64,000 nt of DNA from Terana coerulea (lineage: Eukaryota; Basidiomycota; Agaricomycetes; Polyporales; Phanerochaetaceae). Below the pieces are notes generated by a model. That model had not been told where the DNA came from. It made no database searches and saw nothing but the letters and a program-made list of their open reading frames with translations. The position numbers and the translations under genes were made by a program. Position 1 is the stretch's first letter. Each line of letters begins with the position of its first letter. Positions 33,298 to 44,800 of this stretch are shown here, piece after piece. The stretch spans positions 62,001 through 126,000 of the forward strand of contig JAKOGH010000801.1 of NCBI GenBank assembly GCA_024811115.1. The letters are read 5' to 3'.

Positions 33298-33969
33298 TAC
33301 TTGACGGGCAGAACTACAACGAGCCAAGGCTTCCCTGCTAGGAGATTCCCGGACGTGCCTCGTGTGCCGTCTTGCAGCGGGAATACGGCCAAGGAGCTGA
33401 ACGACAGGCGTGCTGTAAGCGCATACGGTACTCAACGCCCTACTTAGCACTATTGGCTCCGCTGTGGCCACTTGGTGGGCAGCAGACATTCTGAGGTGGA
33501 AGACTGAATAGGCGAGTAATGTATCTTTGGCAGTCGTCTCTATTGACTGCACCCGGTCTCCGAACTACCGGATGTTACTTTCGCCCTCCAACTATTTATC
33601 ACTGGCGGGATGTTGCTGACACCTCTATCTCTGTTCAGTAAGCCCTACGTGCTTTTGGTCGCCGTTGTTGCCGCCATATCGGAGGACATCTTCTATATGA
33701 TCTGCCAGTCACGGAAGTTAAACACTAAGCCCCGTGTTGCTGTTGCGAACGCACTTCGCAAGCGGGGTGCGCTGGCACCCAACGCTGGCATCGCTGATCC
33801 CTCCGCAGTGCTGGAAAAGTATTCGGAAGCGGGTCCCTCTGGTGAGGAGACGGCGCACTTGACGGTTGAGGCGACGCCCGAAGCCACCCCCAATATGCAA
33901 GAACACCGGATCACTGGAGGGTTACGAGAACGAACACGCGGGTCAGGACGTAAAGGCCGGAGAAAGTGA
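33298..33969 (+). pseudogene. 5'-truncated VMA12-like pseudogene
   Basis: Matches VMA12 from about its residue 105 on: RRFPDVPRVPSCSGNTAKEL, NDRRAVSA, ALLSTIGSAVATWWAADILR, then ISEDIFYMICQSRK, IADPSAVLEK, QEHRITGG and GSGRKGRRK. It lacks the N-terminal third. An extra base near 33430 shifts the frame, the Trp codon at the exon end has become TAG (33508-33510) and the intron donor has changed from gtgagt to gcgagt. The second exon part is still open, so an internal product is possible but unlikely. Confidence 0.88.
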
Positions 33970-34628
33970 ACGGGTGCCAACCAACGCCACGATGTTATGG
34001 TGGAGTTTACTGGCCCTTGTTAACATGCTGCGGGCGTACCGCAAGGGACGCACGGTCACGGGTATCCCGTAAACTTCATTCAACGGAGGTAGGGTCGCAT
34101 AGGTTTGTATTACGAGAAGGCAGCCTCTGAAACATGTATTGCAGGGTGGCAGATCAGTTGTAGAGCGGGGCGCCATGTACGACCCGTGCACGAATACTGT
34201 TGTCTCTATACATACAGTGAGATTACGTCGCAGCCAACGTGCACGGAACAGATAGGCAGGCGGAGTTCGTGAGTGGCAGCCAACACGATCGACAATATCT
34301 TTAATTGCTGTGTGCTTCAGTGGGCGAATATGTCACGTTCTGTACAGGACTCAATGCTATCTTCGCCAGAATCCTAATATCTGAGCGTTTACCGAACCGT
34401 GCCCCTGCCTCATGCATCCCGCGGCACGGCTCTGTCAGCCCATCGGCCACTTGACCAGCGGAGGCCAAGTCATATCGGAAAGCGTGCACCATCACCGTCG
34501 ACGCTAACCTCAACAGGCAAGGGTTTGGTGTGCCGCAACGCCTGCGTGGCCGCGATATGCCCTCACCAGCACCGCTTCGAACCTTGTCGCGTGTGTGTGA
34601 AGTGGACCACAGGCTGTGTGAAAGGATG

Positions 34629-35656
34629 TCATTGCGACGCTTGCGCCTCTAATGGCAAGTATGCCCCCAGCACCCTCATGAGCACGTTGAGATACCACCC
34701 TGTTAATCCCCAGACCTCCAGCCGCCCTTCTCTGCCGCCTCCGATCTCATCTCGCCCTGCAGGGTCACTCGCCCAGGGGACGCCTCCGTCGCTGCTCACG
34801 ACTTCACCCGGCCGGTGGGCGGTGATGATGTCAGACACATCGATCGCGAAGTACGGGGTGTGGCCGCGGAACAGGTACTGGTGCTGACGGGGCGCCGAGA
34901 CGAGCTCCGATAGAGGCAGATGAAAGGCATGCGCCACCTCTCTTTGGGAGAGCTTTAGCTCGGACAGGTTGAGGTTCGGCAGCGGCGCGTCCATGTCCGA
35001 CTGTACTTCGCCGCTCGCATCTGCGCTGGCGGCGCCGGAGCTGGTTGGATAGACGAAGCCCTGGCGCATTGCATCCGGTCAATCCCACAAATGCCGTGCA
35101 TGTATGCTATTCTTCAGACTCACCACGTATGGCCATACTCGCAGCCCGCCCAAGGACAGTTGCGGCGGCCCAAAGCGCCCGAGGATATCTACCTGCTCGG
35201 GCTTAATGCCCACCTCTTCCTCGGTTTCCCTGAGTGCCGCCGCTAGAGTAGAGGTGTCCGTCTAAGGCAAAAGTGCAGCGGAGCGCGTGCAGCGTTGACA
35301 TGTTAGCGTACACCACCGCGTGCGTAGCGGGTGGACGCACCTCGTCTACTCTGCCGCCTGGAAAGCTAATACCGGTGCCAGTGAACGGGATGACCCCCAG
35401 AAGCGACCGAGGGCTGAACCGCACCTCACCTCTCCCGAGTGCATCCGCAGCTTCCCGCGCACCTCGAGCAGGATGCCCGGGCGGCCGTGCACGTTGCAGA
35501 GCGGCGCGAGCACCGCCGCGTGCGGCTCCGCGGGGTCGTGCGGGCGTCGTGGCCCGCGAAGTGCGCGGACAGCAGGTTGCGGATGGTGTTGAGGGTGTTG
35601 CGCGTGAGCGGGGCGGTGAGCGAGAGCGGGGACGGCGGCGGCAGCGAGGACGCCAT
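34629..35656 (-). CDS. Nudix hydrolase, CoA-diphosphatase type (Pcd1/NUDT7-like)
   Basis: Nudix hydrolases of this type cleave coenzyme A or related diphosphates, often in peroxisomes. Predicted 275 residues, four exons; introns 35366-35424, 35262-35340, 35061-35123. Seen: SLTAPLTRNTLNTIRNLLSA, HAAVLAPLCNVHGRPGILLE, VRGKLRMHSGEVSFPGGRVD and the Nudix box ending ALRETEEEVGI with the metal-binding REtEEE. FPGGRVDETDTSTLAAALRE matches the CoA-diphosphatase variant of the box. Then LGRFGPPQLSLGGLRVWPYV, SQREVAHAFHLPLSEL and LTGWYLNVLMRVLG. One C is missing near 35543 (three instead of four); correcting it gives an exact frame. No C-terminal SKL-type peroxisomal signal is present (ends QASQ). The start could also be an in-frame Met six codons upstream. 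Its start is 134 bp from the divergent BRAP start. A dead duplicate lies at 30885-31725. Confidence 0.9.
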
Positions 35657-35790
35657 GAGGGCTCTGTGCAACATGGTCTGGCGTGGCGCCGGGCCCCGCG
35701 CGGCGCGTCTGCACCTGTCTGCACCTGCCTTATTCACGTACCGCCACCACGCCTGTCCGCATCCTGCACGGAATGCCGACGCACTGAACT

Positions 35791-38095
35791 ATGCGCGGGG
35801 GTTATCACATTCGTATCTCCGTCTTGAAGCCTGCACAGACAACGTCGACGTCGTCGTCTTACCAGCGTTCGCACCTGGACGCCGCGGATTTTATCCCGCC
35901 TTCGCTGTTCCACCCCCTGCCGAACCACCCTCCCAAACCCACGACCCGGAGGTATACTGTTCACCACCCAAGAAACCAGACTACTGCTTCTGAGCGTTCT
36001 GCAGAGGACTCAGAGCGGAGGGATCATCGCTTTGGACGTTTGCGCGTGGATTGGGTAGATTTGGACAATATGGACCTTACTGGATCGAGCAAAGGCGGAC
36101 CCTCCAGAGAGAAGGAGCAAAACGCCAGAGGTGGTGAGTCTTCCGCTGTTAGTGGCTCAGTCAGTCGTGGTGTATGTCTGGGATGCTGGTTACATTGGCA
36201 TGAGCTATGAAAGCGACAGAATACATCACCCATGCCCGTGTGACTGTCTTCCTGCACATGCATGCGCATTCATCCGACTCTAGCTCTTGACTCATGGTAC
36301 ATACTTCTTGACGGCTACTCACATCTGTCATGCAGGCCCAGCCACTGGAAAATTCGTCCCTACCAGGACCAAGTCAGGGTCGACAAATCTGCCCGAAGGC
36401 ATCATCCAAATATTCCGTGAACCACCCCAGCGGACGAACGAGGCTGAAGCTGGTCCATCCACGTCATCTGAAAGCACAATTACACCGCTCCCAAGTGAAA
36501 CTGATGGTGTCCTGATGGGTGTCCTCGCTGTGCCCTCTTGGATTACAGCCTCGGACTTCCTCGCCTTTGTCGCTCCCGGCTGCCGAAGGCATGGCCCATC
36601 TTCGTATGATACGGTTAGTATGGTCTCTAAACCTGCGGGCTACATGCTGATGTATTTACAGTGACTCTGCGCCCAACCGTTCCGTGGTGGTCATCAATTT
36701 TCGCAACGGCGCAGATGCTGCCGAATTCGCGGAAGCGTTCAATGGCAAGCAGTTCAACTCAATGGAGGTATGTTTTGTCGAAGCCCGTTTTGACTGAATT
36801 TTAGTCGCTAACATAAGCCACACAGGCCGAGATTTGCCATGTAGTGCGCGTACTCTCGGTCGAAATCGAGGCGAACGACGCTGTCTCGCAAAGCCTCGCC
36901 AAAATCAGCTTGCCTCCAGGGGACTCATACGAGCTACCGACCTGCCCTGTCTGTTTGGAGCGGATGGACTCCGCGGTGACGGGCCTAGTCACCGTGCCAT
37001 GCTCCCACACCTTCCACTGCGTCTGCCTAAGCAAATGGGGCGACAGTCGGTAAGTGTCGCAACAACCAGTGGCCTGCGTGTCTGTCGTTGACCCCCGTGC
37101 CTAGATGCCCTGTCTGTCGCTACTCGCAAAACCTGATGTCCTCGCATCCCACCTCCGCCAACACGTCGCGCTCCAACGTCCCGATCCCGTTCAGCACCTC
37201 CCCCGCCGCCTCGCGCTGCTTCGACTGCCCGCCCGACGCGCCCTCGACGTCCAACCTCTGGATCTGCCTCATCTGCGGCAACATCGGCTGCGGGCGGTAC
37301 GGCCGCGCGCACGCGCACGCGCACTACGAGCGCACGACGCACCTCTACGCGCTCGAGCTCGAGACGCAGCGCGTGTGGGACTACGCCGGCGACGGCTACG
37401 TGCACCGGCTCATCCAGAACAAGGCCGACGGCAAGCTCGTCGAGTTGCCCTCCGCCGCCGCGTCCGTCGCCGCGGGGGCAGCCGGCAGCCAGAGGGCGGG
37501 GGCGGGCCGAGCGCGGCGGACGCGCTCGGCGCGGAGAAGATCGAGGCGATCGGGATCGAGTACTCGTACCTGCTCAGCTCGCAGCTCGACTCGCAGCGCG
37601 CGTTCTACGAGGCGCAGCTCGCGGACACGCGCGGGCAGGTCAGCGAGCTGCGCGCCGTCGTCGAGCGGCTCGGCGCGGAGATGGAGGACCATCGGCGGCG
37701 CGGGCAGGAGGCTGAAGCAGCGCGGGCGAGCGCGATAGACGCAGCCCGCGTGCGCGCGGAGAAGCGAGCGGAGAAGGCCTCGGAGCTGGCGCGGTCGCTC
37801 GAGCGGGAGCTCAAGGGCGAACGCGCAGTCGGCGAGGGCTTGCTCCGTAACCTGGCCGCCGCGAAGGCGCGAGCAGCGGAGGCGGAGCAGGAGACGAGCG
37901 GCCTGCGCGCGAAGGTGGGCGAGCTGGAGGACCAGCTGCGCGACGTCCTCTTCTTCGTCGAGGCGCGCGACAAGATCGAAAACGGCGGAGGCGCCGCCGC
38001 TGAGGCCGCCGGCGGGTCGCTCGAGGTCGTGTCGGTGTCGGCCGCGCCGAGCGAGGCGGCGCGGAAGCGGAAGCAGAAAGGGCAAGAAAGGGTGA
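35791..38095 (+). CDS. BRAP: BRAP/IMP/Etp1-type RING and ZnF-UBP ubiquitin ligase
   Basis: Homolog of human BRAP2 and yeast Etp1, cytoplasmic ubiquitin ligases. Order: N-terminal [12 protein letters not shown]-like segment [21 protein letters not shown]2 ([34 protein letters not shown]); ZnF-UBP ([40 protein letters not shown]); then a long coiled coil from about [20 protein letters not shown]. Introns 36134-36335 (long), 36614-36661, 36768-36825, 37050-37104. Frame breaks: one extra base near 36578 (before [11 protein letters not shown]) and one in a G-rich run at about 37476-37505. The end is uncertain: if a further slip near 38080 is assumed the protein ends GKKG at 38093-38095, usual for the family; otherwise the frame runs to 38628 through unlikely sequence. 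It begins 134 bp from the divergent Nudix gene. Confidence 0.88.
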
Positions 38096-39862
38096 CGGTG
38101 CGTGCCACGAACCGGGGCTTCCTGTCCTTTGAGCCCGCCGCTGATCTACGGTTTCGCGATAGGCTTATCGCCCGTGTACGCCCTTCCTCGTCCCGGCGGA
38201 AGGCCCTGCGGCTCGCAATGCGGACGGCGGCGTGGGTCAGGCGGCTGCGACCTCGGAGCCGGACGCTTCGCGTGCACGCTTGCTGCTGGGGCGTGCCCGA
38301 TGTCGCCGACGTCTGTCATATTCGCACCCGCCAGGTGACTTCGGCTATCCCGCCGAGCCTGCGGAGCCGCCGCCCTATCGTCGTGCTATCGACGCGCACG
38401 GCTCATAAGCACTGGAGGCTCCCAGCCGCTCTGTACCCCCGCTCGATCGTCGATAGCACGTGTCCAGTATGTGATCGCCTTACCGTGCAAATAGGAAAAA
38501 GGAAGCATTTGAGGAGTGACGCACCGATGTGCCCTGCGAAGCAGCGAAGGAATCGTCGATGCGCCAGTAGGTCCGCGCAGCGCGTGTGCTCACGCCCTTT
38601 CTACGACGTGCGCGGTGCGCATAACTGAGAGCCGAGGGTCGGTTCCCGACGCGCACGCCGGGGACGATCGTCCACCTTCAGGCACGCTCGGCGACAGTGT
38701 GCAGCGGTGGACGCGATGGGCAGCCGCATCGCACCGCTGCCCTCCTCGTTGAGCTGTAAGCCACCGACTGTAAGATCCAAAGACTCACCCCGCCTGCCGT
38801 CGTTCTATCCGCGACGCGGCCAAGGGTGTCGCTGTCGGCGCGTCCAACGAAAAGCAGGGCAGCCGGCGTACACCGACATTGCTCGCTGCTCTTCTTCCCT
38901 CCAGGACAAGCTGGTCGCACTCGGGCACGGCACGCAGGCCACTGGCATCCACTCCCAACCCTCTCTTTGTATCTTTTCCCCCATGTTGTCTTCCTTCCTT
39001 GTCGACACACACACTCCGAAACACTCCGTGGAAGCTTAAGTCTGCCGTAAGCCCCGGCTCACCGCCGATCTCACGGCGCATATGTACGCCGTCTCACCGG
39101 GGCCTCAGGTGTGCGAAGGGCAGCCCGTCGCGGGCAGCGCGCGGACTCGGACGCTGGATGCGCGCGCCCGGCGTGCGCGACTTGTGTGTGTGCGGAAAGC
39201 GGCCGGCGGCGAGTGTCCCGTGCTGTACTTAAGTGCTTTCGTGCTGCCGAGTGCGGCGGGAGAACGAGAAACATACTAAGAACGGGCCATTGAAGGGTGT
39301 CGGACATGCGACATGGCTGCGCGCACTGTACAGCTCACTGCCCGTACACTCAAGATCCAGTCTACTGCGAGATAGGGCGACATGTGCGATATGGCTACCG
39401 ACTTTGTTGAGTTGCATACATTCGCGAACAGCACGAGTCGAGCGCAAGAGTATCAGAGGAGTGATAGACTGGAAGCCTTTCGTGATTCTCAGAGGCCCTC
39501 CATCCAAGACAAGAAAGAACACAAACTCCAGAACTCATGAGCAAGCAAGTGCTTGTAACTGGTAACTGCTCACCACCTTCCAAATCACTCAAGCACACAG
39601 CGCCAAGAGGTGTTTATGCGAGATTACATTACGTCGTGTCGGTCATAGCTACATGACAATGCTAGAAGTATACGCGTGCACGAGACGTCCCCGAGACAGC
39701 AAAGAGAACAAACAACAGCACCGAGAGACATGAGATGTGCGATGAGGTATGGAGGTATTAGAGAAACTAGTCGTACAGCGTGGCAGCATGCAAAAGCGCG
39801 CGCGAAAAGGGGCAGAGAAGGCGACGAAGGGGGTGGGGAAGGGGGTAAAAGCGAGGAATGCT
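38096..39862. other. Convergent intergenic region
   Basis: 1.8 kb between BRAP and the sugar transporter, expected to hold both 3' UTRs. Several frames are open in the GC-rich left part, but no protein family is recognisable and no element with clear termini was found. Confidence 0.45.
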
Positions 39863-41692
39863 TTAGACCTTCTCGGACTCGTCCTTCTCGTCGACGTGCA
39901 GGTGCTTGCCGGGCGTGTGTGCGTCCGTGACGTGCACGTCGTTCGCGATGAGCTCGCGGCGGTAGCGCACCGAGGTGCGCGGCGTCGAGTTCTGGTACAG
40001 GATGTCGATCTGCTCGAGCGACAGGCCCTTCGTCTGCAAAAGACATTTCATTAGCGCCAGCCCATGTGAGTGTAAAGAGCGAAAGTGCGTACCTCGGGGA
40101 TGCAGAAGTACGAGAAGACGACGCAGCAGGCGCAGGTCGAGCCCCAGATGAAGAACACCTTGCTCTGCAGGCCCGCCGAGCCGGGCGCGACGTTCGACGA
40201 GGTACGGCGTCGCATACCCAATACCGAAGTTCCACAGCCAGTTGCTCGCCACCGACAATGACATCGCCTTGGCACGGACGTTCAGCGGGAAGATCTCGCC
40301 GACGACGACCCACGCGATCGGCCCCACGTGCACGCGAACGCAGCGATGTAGATGCACACGAGCGCGACGAGCGCCTTCTGACCCGACTGGTCGCTGACCG
40401 AGATCGTGACGCCGATGATCGCGACGAGGAACTCGCAGATGCACATGACGACAGCACCCCAGATGAGCAGGGGACGACGGCCAAAGCGCTCGATGCCCCA
40501 CATGCCGGGGAGGGTCATGAAGACGTTGACGATGTTGGTCGCGACCTGGGTCAGGAAGGGGTCGCTGATGCCCGAGTTGGCGAAGAACGCGGTACCGTCT
40601 GCGGGTAGTGTCAGATTATGACAATCCAAAGATAGAGTGGATGGGCTTACAGTAGAAGATGAAGTTGATACCGGTGAGCTGCTGCCACGCCTGGATGAAG
40701 ATACCGGAGAGGGTACGGAGGGCGATCTTGTTGTGGCTGGGCTTGAAGCAGTCCGCGTACGAAGACTCGCCGAGCTCCTGCTCCTCGCGGAGGTTGGCGC
40801 GGATGTCGTTGAGCTCGACCTCGATCTCGGGATCGGTGGGGGAGAGCGACGTGAGGCGGGAGAGGGCCTTGGCGGCGGCCTCGTCACGGCCCTTCTTGAT
40901 CAGGAAACGGGGCGACTGCAGAAATTGTTAGACTGGTCCCTGCAGCAGTTCGGACCGAACGGAGCTTACCTCGGGCAGGTAGAGCATGCCGACGGTCAGG
41001 ATGAAGGCCCAGATGAGCTGGATGCCGGTGGGGATCCGCCATGCCGAGTGGTCGTCGCGGTCCTTGGTGGCGTTGTTGATGACGGACGCGAGCAGGAGGC
41101 CGATGGTGATCGCCCACTGGTAGCCGGAGACGACGGCACCGCGGATCCACTTGGGCGAGCACTCGGACTGGTACATGGGGATGAGGATGGAGACGAGGCC
41201 GACGCCGAGACCGGCGAGGACACGGCCGACGATGAACGCCGCCCATTGGTGGCAGCCGGTCTGGAGCGCGACACCAGCGGCGAAGACGAGGGTGGCGAGG
41301 AAGACACCGCCGCGACGGCCGAGCGAGTCAGCGACGTACGCGCCAGCGAGCGCACCTGGGGAGAGACGCGTGGTCAGGGCCCCTGTCCTTTCAGGACGAA
41401 CCATCATCAATCACTCACCAAAGAAGGTACCGGCGGAGAGGATGGAGGTGACGAGGGACTGCTGCGAGGAGGTGATGGCGTAGCCGGTCGGGTGGTTGGT
41501 GAGGTCGGTCGTGGGCGAGCCGAAGAGCCTGAGCCAGTCCTTCATGGCGGTGATGCCAGAGATAGTGCCGGTGTCGTATCCGAAGAGGATACCGGCAAAG
41601 GCAGCAAAGCTGACCATGAGGATGCCGGCGAGCTTGTTCTTGGGCGCATTCGCACCGAGGCCGGGGCCAGTTGCAGCGGGACCACCAGGCAT
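39863..41692 (-). CDS. MFS sugar (hexose) transporter
   Basis: Twelve-helix major facilitator of the sugar porter family, moving hexoses across the plasma membrane. Predicted 533 residues in five exons; introns 41356-41418, 40916-40969, 40599-40650, 40034-40092. Sugar-porter signatures: GILFGYDTGTISGI, DSLGRRGG, GRVLAGLGVGLVSILIPMYQ, SPRFLIKKGRDEAAAKAL, QAWQQLTGINFIFYYG, ERFGRRPLL, GPIAWVVVGEIFPLNVRAKA and PETKGLSLEQID (split by the last intron). Two one-base breaks: a base missing near 40322 (between AAFACTWG and PIAWVV) and an extra base near 40196 (between TPYLV and NVAPGSAGLQ); they cancel and the corrected length is exact. The C-terminus is hydrophilic (HLHVDEKDESEKV). Substrate cannot be told from sequence. 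Confidence 0.93.
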
Positions 41693-41780
41693 GATGTGCT
41701 TGAATTTCCGACGAGGGGAAGAGTGGTGGGGAAGCGATGTGGGGAAGACCGCACACCGAAGCAGGGCGGGGAGGGGCAGC

Positions 41781-41787
41781 CTTTATA
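41781..41787 (-). promoter_or_regulatory. TATA box of the sugar transporter
   Basis: CTATAAAGG on the minus strand, about 90 bp upstream of the transporter ATG at 41692. It is flanked on both sides by GCGGGG-type words (41765-41775 and 41791-41802) that fit the CreA/Mig1 glucose-repressor consensus SYGGRG. Glucose control is an inference. Confidence 0.5.
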
Positions 41788-41802
41788 GGTTCCCCGCCCC
41801 GC

Positions 41803-44800
41803 GCGTGATTGAGTTGTAAAAAATAAATCAGGCAGGGATCACCCCAGACGCGTCCACATGGTTCCCCTGCCCAGTCGCCCGACCCCGTCTGATCGAATCT
41901 CCCTCCAGGCACACCAACCAAAAATGTTTTCTGCCCATCCGCCGGGGCCTCTGTCTGTCCCGCGCCCGACCCACCGAGCAGCAGCGCAGGGCCTCTGGGC
42001 GTGCGCCGTTGCGTGCATGCCCGTCGCAAGCGTGCGCTCGCACCAGCTCACGCCCCTCTCACCCAGCGGGCATCACTCGACGGAATGGCAATTGATGGCC
42101 CGTCCTGGACGCATGTGCTTTCTGCCCGTTGCGGTCGCCGCGCGTCTCGCTGCTCGGAGCTACCATCCCATCGGGCCCACCGCGATCCATCTTCCGAACC
42201 TCCCTCTCCCTCTCTCTGCGCCCAGGCGACGATCGCCCTCGATCCGCCCCTCGAATCCCCAGCTCAGCTTGCAGTGGTGTCTCGCACCCCCCTTCGCTGC
42301 TCGCCGCCCCCGCACGCCGCCCAGCGCAGCCTGCACAACCGTCGACGAGCACGTACTGGCTGTGTCGCCGGATACGTCTGCCCGGATGCAAGGGCCCAGA
42401 GCCGGCCGCGCATGCACGGCTCTCATCCGCGCGCCCGCCCGCGCACACCGTCCCATCCGCGCGCGCCGCCAGCCAGAACCTTGAGGCGGCTCTCGCCCGC
42501 CTGCACCCCCGTCGCCGTCGCCATCGCCCTGCCATCGCCGCCTCCGGACCTTGCACGCCCAGCGGGCGCAGGCTCCGATACCTCCGGCGTCTCCTGCCCG
42601 GGCGCAAAGCCCAGGCGCGATCAGGCCGGGTGCTCGGCGCCGGGGCTCCCTCCTGCGTCCGATGCCTCTTGATTTCCAGAGCCTCCCACGCCGTGCGTGA
42701 GTTCACGCTCGTATGTATCAATTAGCTTTGTGTTCCCCTCCTCGAGCTTCCTCGAGACAACTGAATGGAACATATTGATCACAGCACCGTCGATGATTCC
42801 GCTAGAAACCACACCCTCCCGCGGCTCCCGGTGCAATATATGTATAACACAAATTATAACCGTGGCGACCCCCGTCGCCGTCCCCATATTATTTTTTCTA
42901 AAAGCAATCGCGATCTCGTGCGATCGCATATTGCGCCCCCGCCAGGCACGGGCGGGCGGTCGCACGCCGGAGCATGTGCCCCTTCGCCCTTCCGCGCCCA
43001 CCTTGGACCCGCCGACGAGCCCTCGACGCGTCCGTCCGCCGCGTCTCGCCCCTCGCCCCCGCCCCCGGTCGCGCTCGCAGCGCGTGCCCCCACAGGCCTA
43101 GCCTGATGGCCCACGGGGCCGTGCGCCCGCACACCTCTATTCTCCTGCCCCATCCGGCGGAGCCTAGCCATGCCTGCAAACCAGCTGCGATCGATGCGCA
43201 CGGCGTTTTCGGACGACGCGGCCGTTACGCCCGCAAATACTGGGATCCGGAGGCAGGTACAAGAAATTTATTGCTGACGAGAAATGTAGCGTGCGCGGCG
43301 AGGGCGCGGTGCAGATGTTTAGCCACGGCGTGCCCCATGGGCAGAGCCCTCCAGCCGTGCCTGGCGATGGCGGGGGGCGTCGCGGTCGGGACTCAACACA
43401 CCCCCAGCAAACATTTTCTTTTCCTCGAGCATGGCCATTGGATGATGACCAGGAAGGTACGGAGCGTAATATCACCAACGTATCTATCGACCCTAACAAT
43501 CACTTCCCAAGCGGCCAAGCCCATTCCGCTCGCGCGCCGCGGCGGAAAGCGCGATCGTCCACGATAGTCCCTCCTCTTGTCCCGCCGTCCCCTGACTTTT
43601 TAGTGCGGTAGTGCGGTGACAATATACCCCACACCCCCGGGCGGGTGGCGCCCCCGCAGTCTGACAATAAAGCGTGCGGGCAGGTGGGGATGGCGTGTTG
43701 GGGGCCGGCTGTCTCAGTGCCCGCCGCGTTTCATGTGTTCTTTGTGGCGTGTGCGAGGAGGTGTGCGGTACGGTGCCGAAAGCAGATCAATATCGCAGGC
43801 GTACATACGTCGGTGGACTGCCGCGTTACAGACGCCTGACCGAAAAGAGAGTTAGGCTTTCGCTCGCGGCCACCATTCTAATCGCTCGCAGGGCGTCCCC
43901 GTAGCGTCCACCGCGGCCTAGACCTTATATACCCCAGCTGCAGCATCTGCGCACCGTGCAGCTTCTTCGAGCCGTGCTGCGCGGGCGAACGCAGCCCGCC
44001 ATCTCCTCGCCGCATCCCGCCATCCGAGCGAGCTGGCAGCGCAACAGGCCCGCCGGACACCTTCTCTGTACTTGCACCATGCGTAACAGCGCCTCCGTGT
44101 CGTTCATCCTGTTCCCTCGTATGCATCGCCTCCCTTCCCTCGTCCACTGAAGGTACTGAATAGCGAAGCCCGGAAGCCGACTTGCAGGGATGGAAGAAGC
44201 CCGCCGCGCTTCTGGCGCCCGCAGAAGCTTAATGGGAGATGCTTGCGAAGCCCGCCGTGGGTGTCTTCGCGCACCCACGGCGGCATGACGCGCGGGCTTC
44301 GCGAGGCTTCGCGAAGCGCACGCGTCGAACCCCACTATGACGCGCCGACGCGCCGTTGCCTTTCGCGGCACCGCGCATCCTGCGCTGTGGCCCTTCGGTG
44401 TTCTTCTGTGTTTCGCCCTCATAGATCCCCAGAGATCGCGAACAAGCTGGTGATTTGCCATACTGGGCGTTGCGTGGCTGCGAACGCGGCGGATGTGCGA
44501 ATGCAGTTGGGCGATCAAACTCTGCAATTGGGCTGCGGTCAGGTGCCTCCGGGTGCGCCCCTGCGAGGTGATACGCTTTGATATGGGTTCTTTATAGAGG
44601 TTAGATGACGGGGCACCACGGTGGGCTTTGCACGCCCAGCGAGATGTGGCGTGCGTGAGAGGGCCCGCGCGCAGAAGATGGCATCTGTCGCTTTGCGCCA
44701 GCCCTCGTGCAAGCAATTGGCAACGGGCGGGCGAGAGACGACGCGGGGAATGCAGGCTTCGTGATTTCATAGCGGCCCAGCTGGCGATGGGCCATCGCCC

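Larger units (their letters stand above)
33298..35990. repeat. Segmental tandem duplication, right copy
   Basis: Right copy of the segment at 29551-31905. It contains the truncated VMA12 fragment, the intact Nudix gene and the start of the intact BRAP gene. It starts inside the VMA12 coding sequence and runs on into BRAP exon 1. Confidence 0.85.

Noticed and set aside
29551..35990. Reciprocal loss of two functional duplicate pairs
   Set aside because: At first VMA12 and Nudix seemed to have decayed in opposite copies after full duplication, but the right VMA12 copy is truncated at the breakpoint, so only the Nudix loss is a true loss after duplication.
41811..43611. Several 100-220-codon frames on both strands
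   Set aside because: Mutually overlapping, Pro/Arg/Ala-rich and without family resemblance; composition effect.
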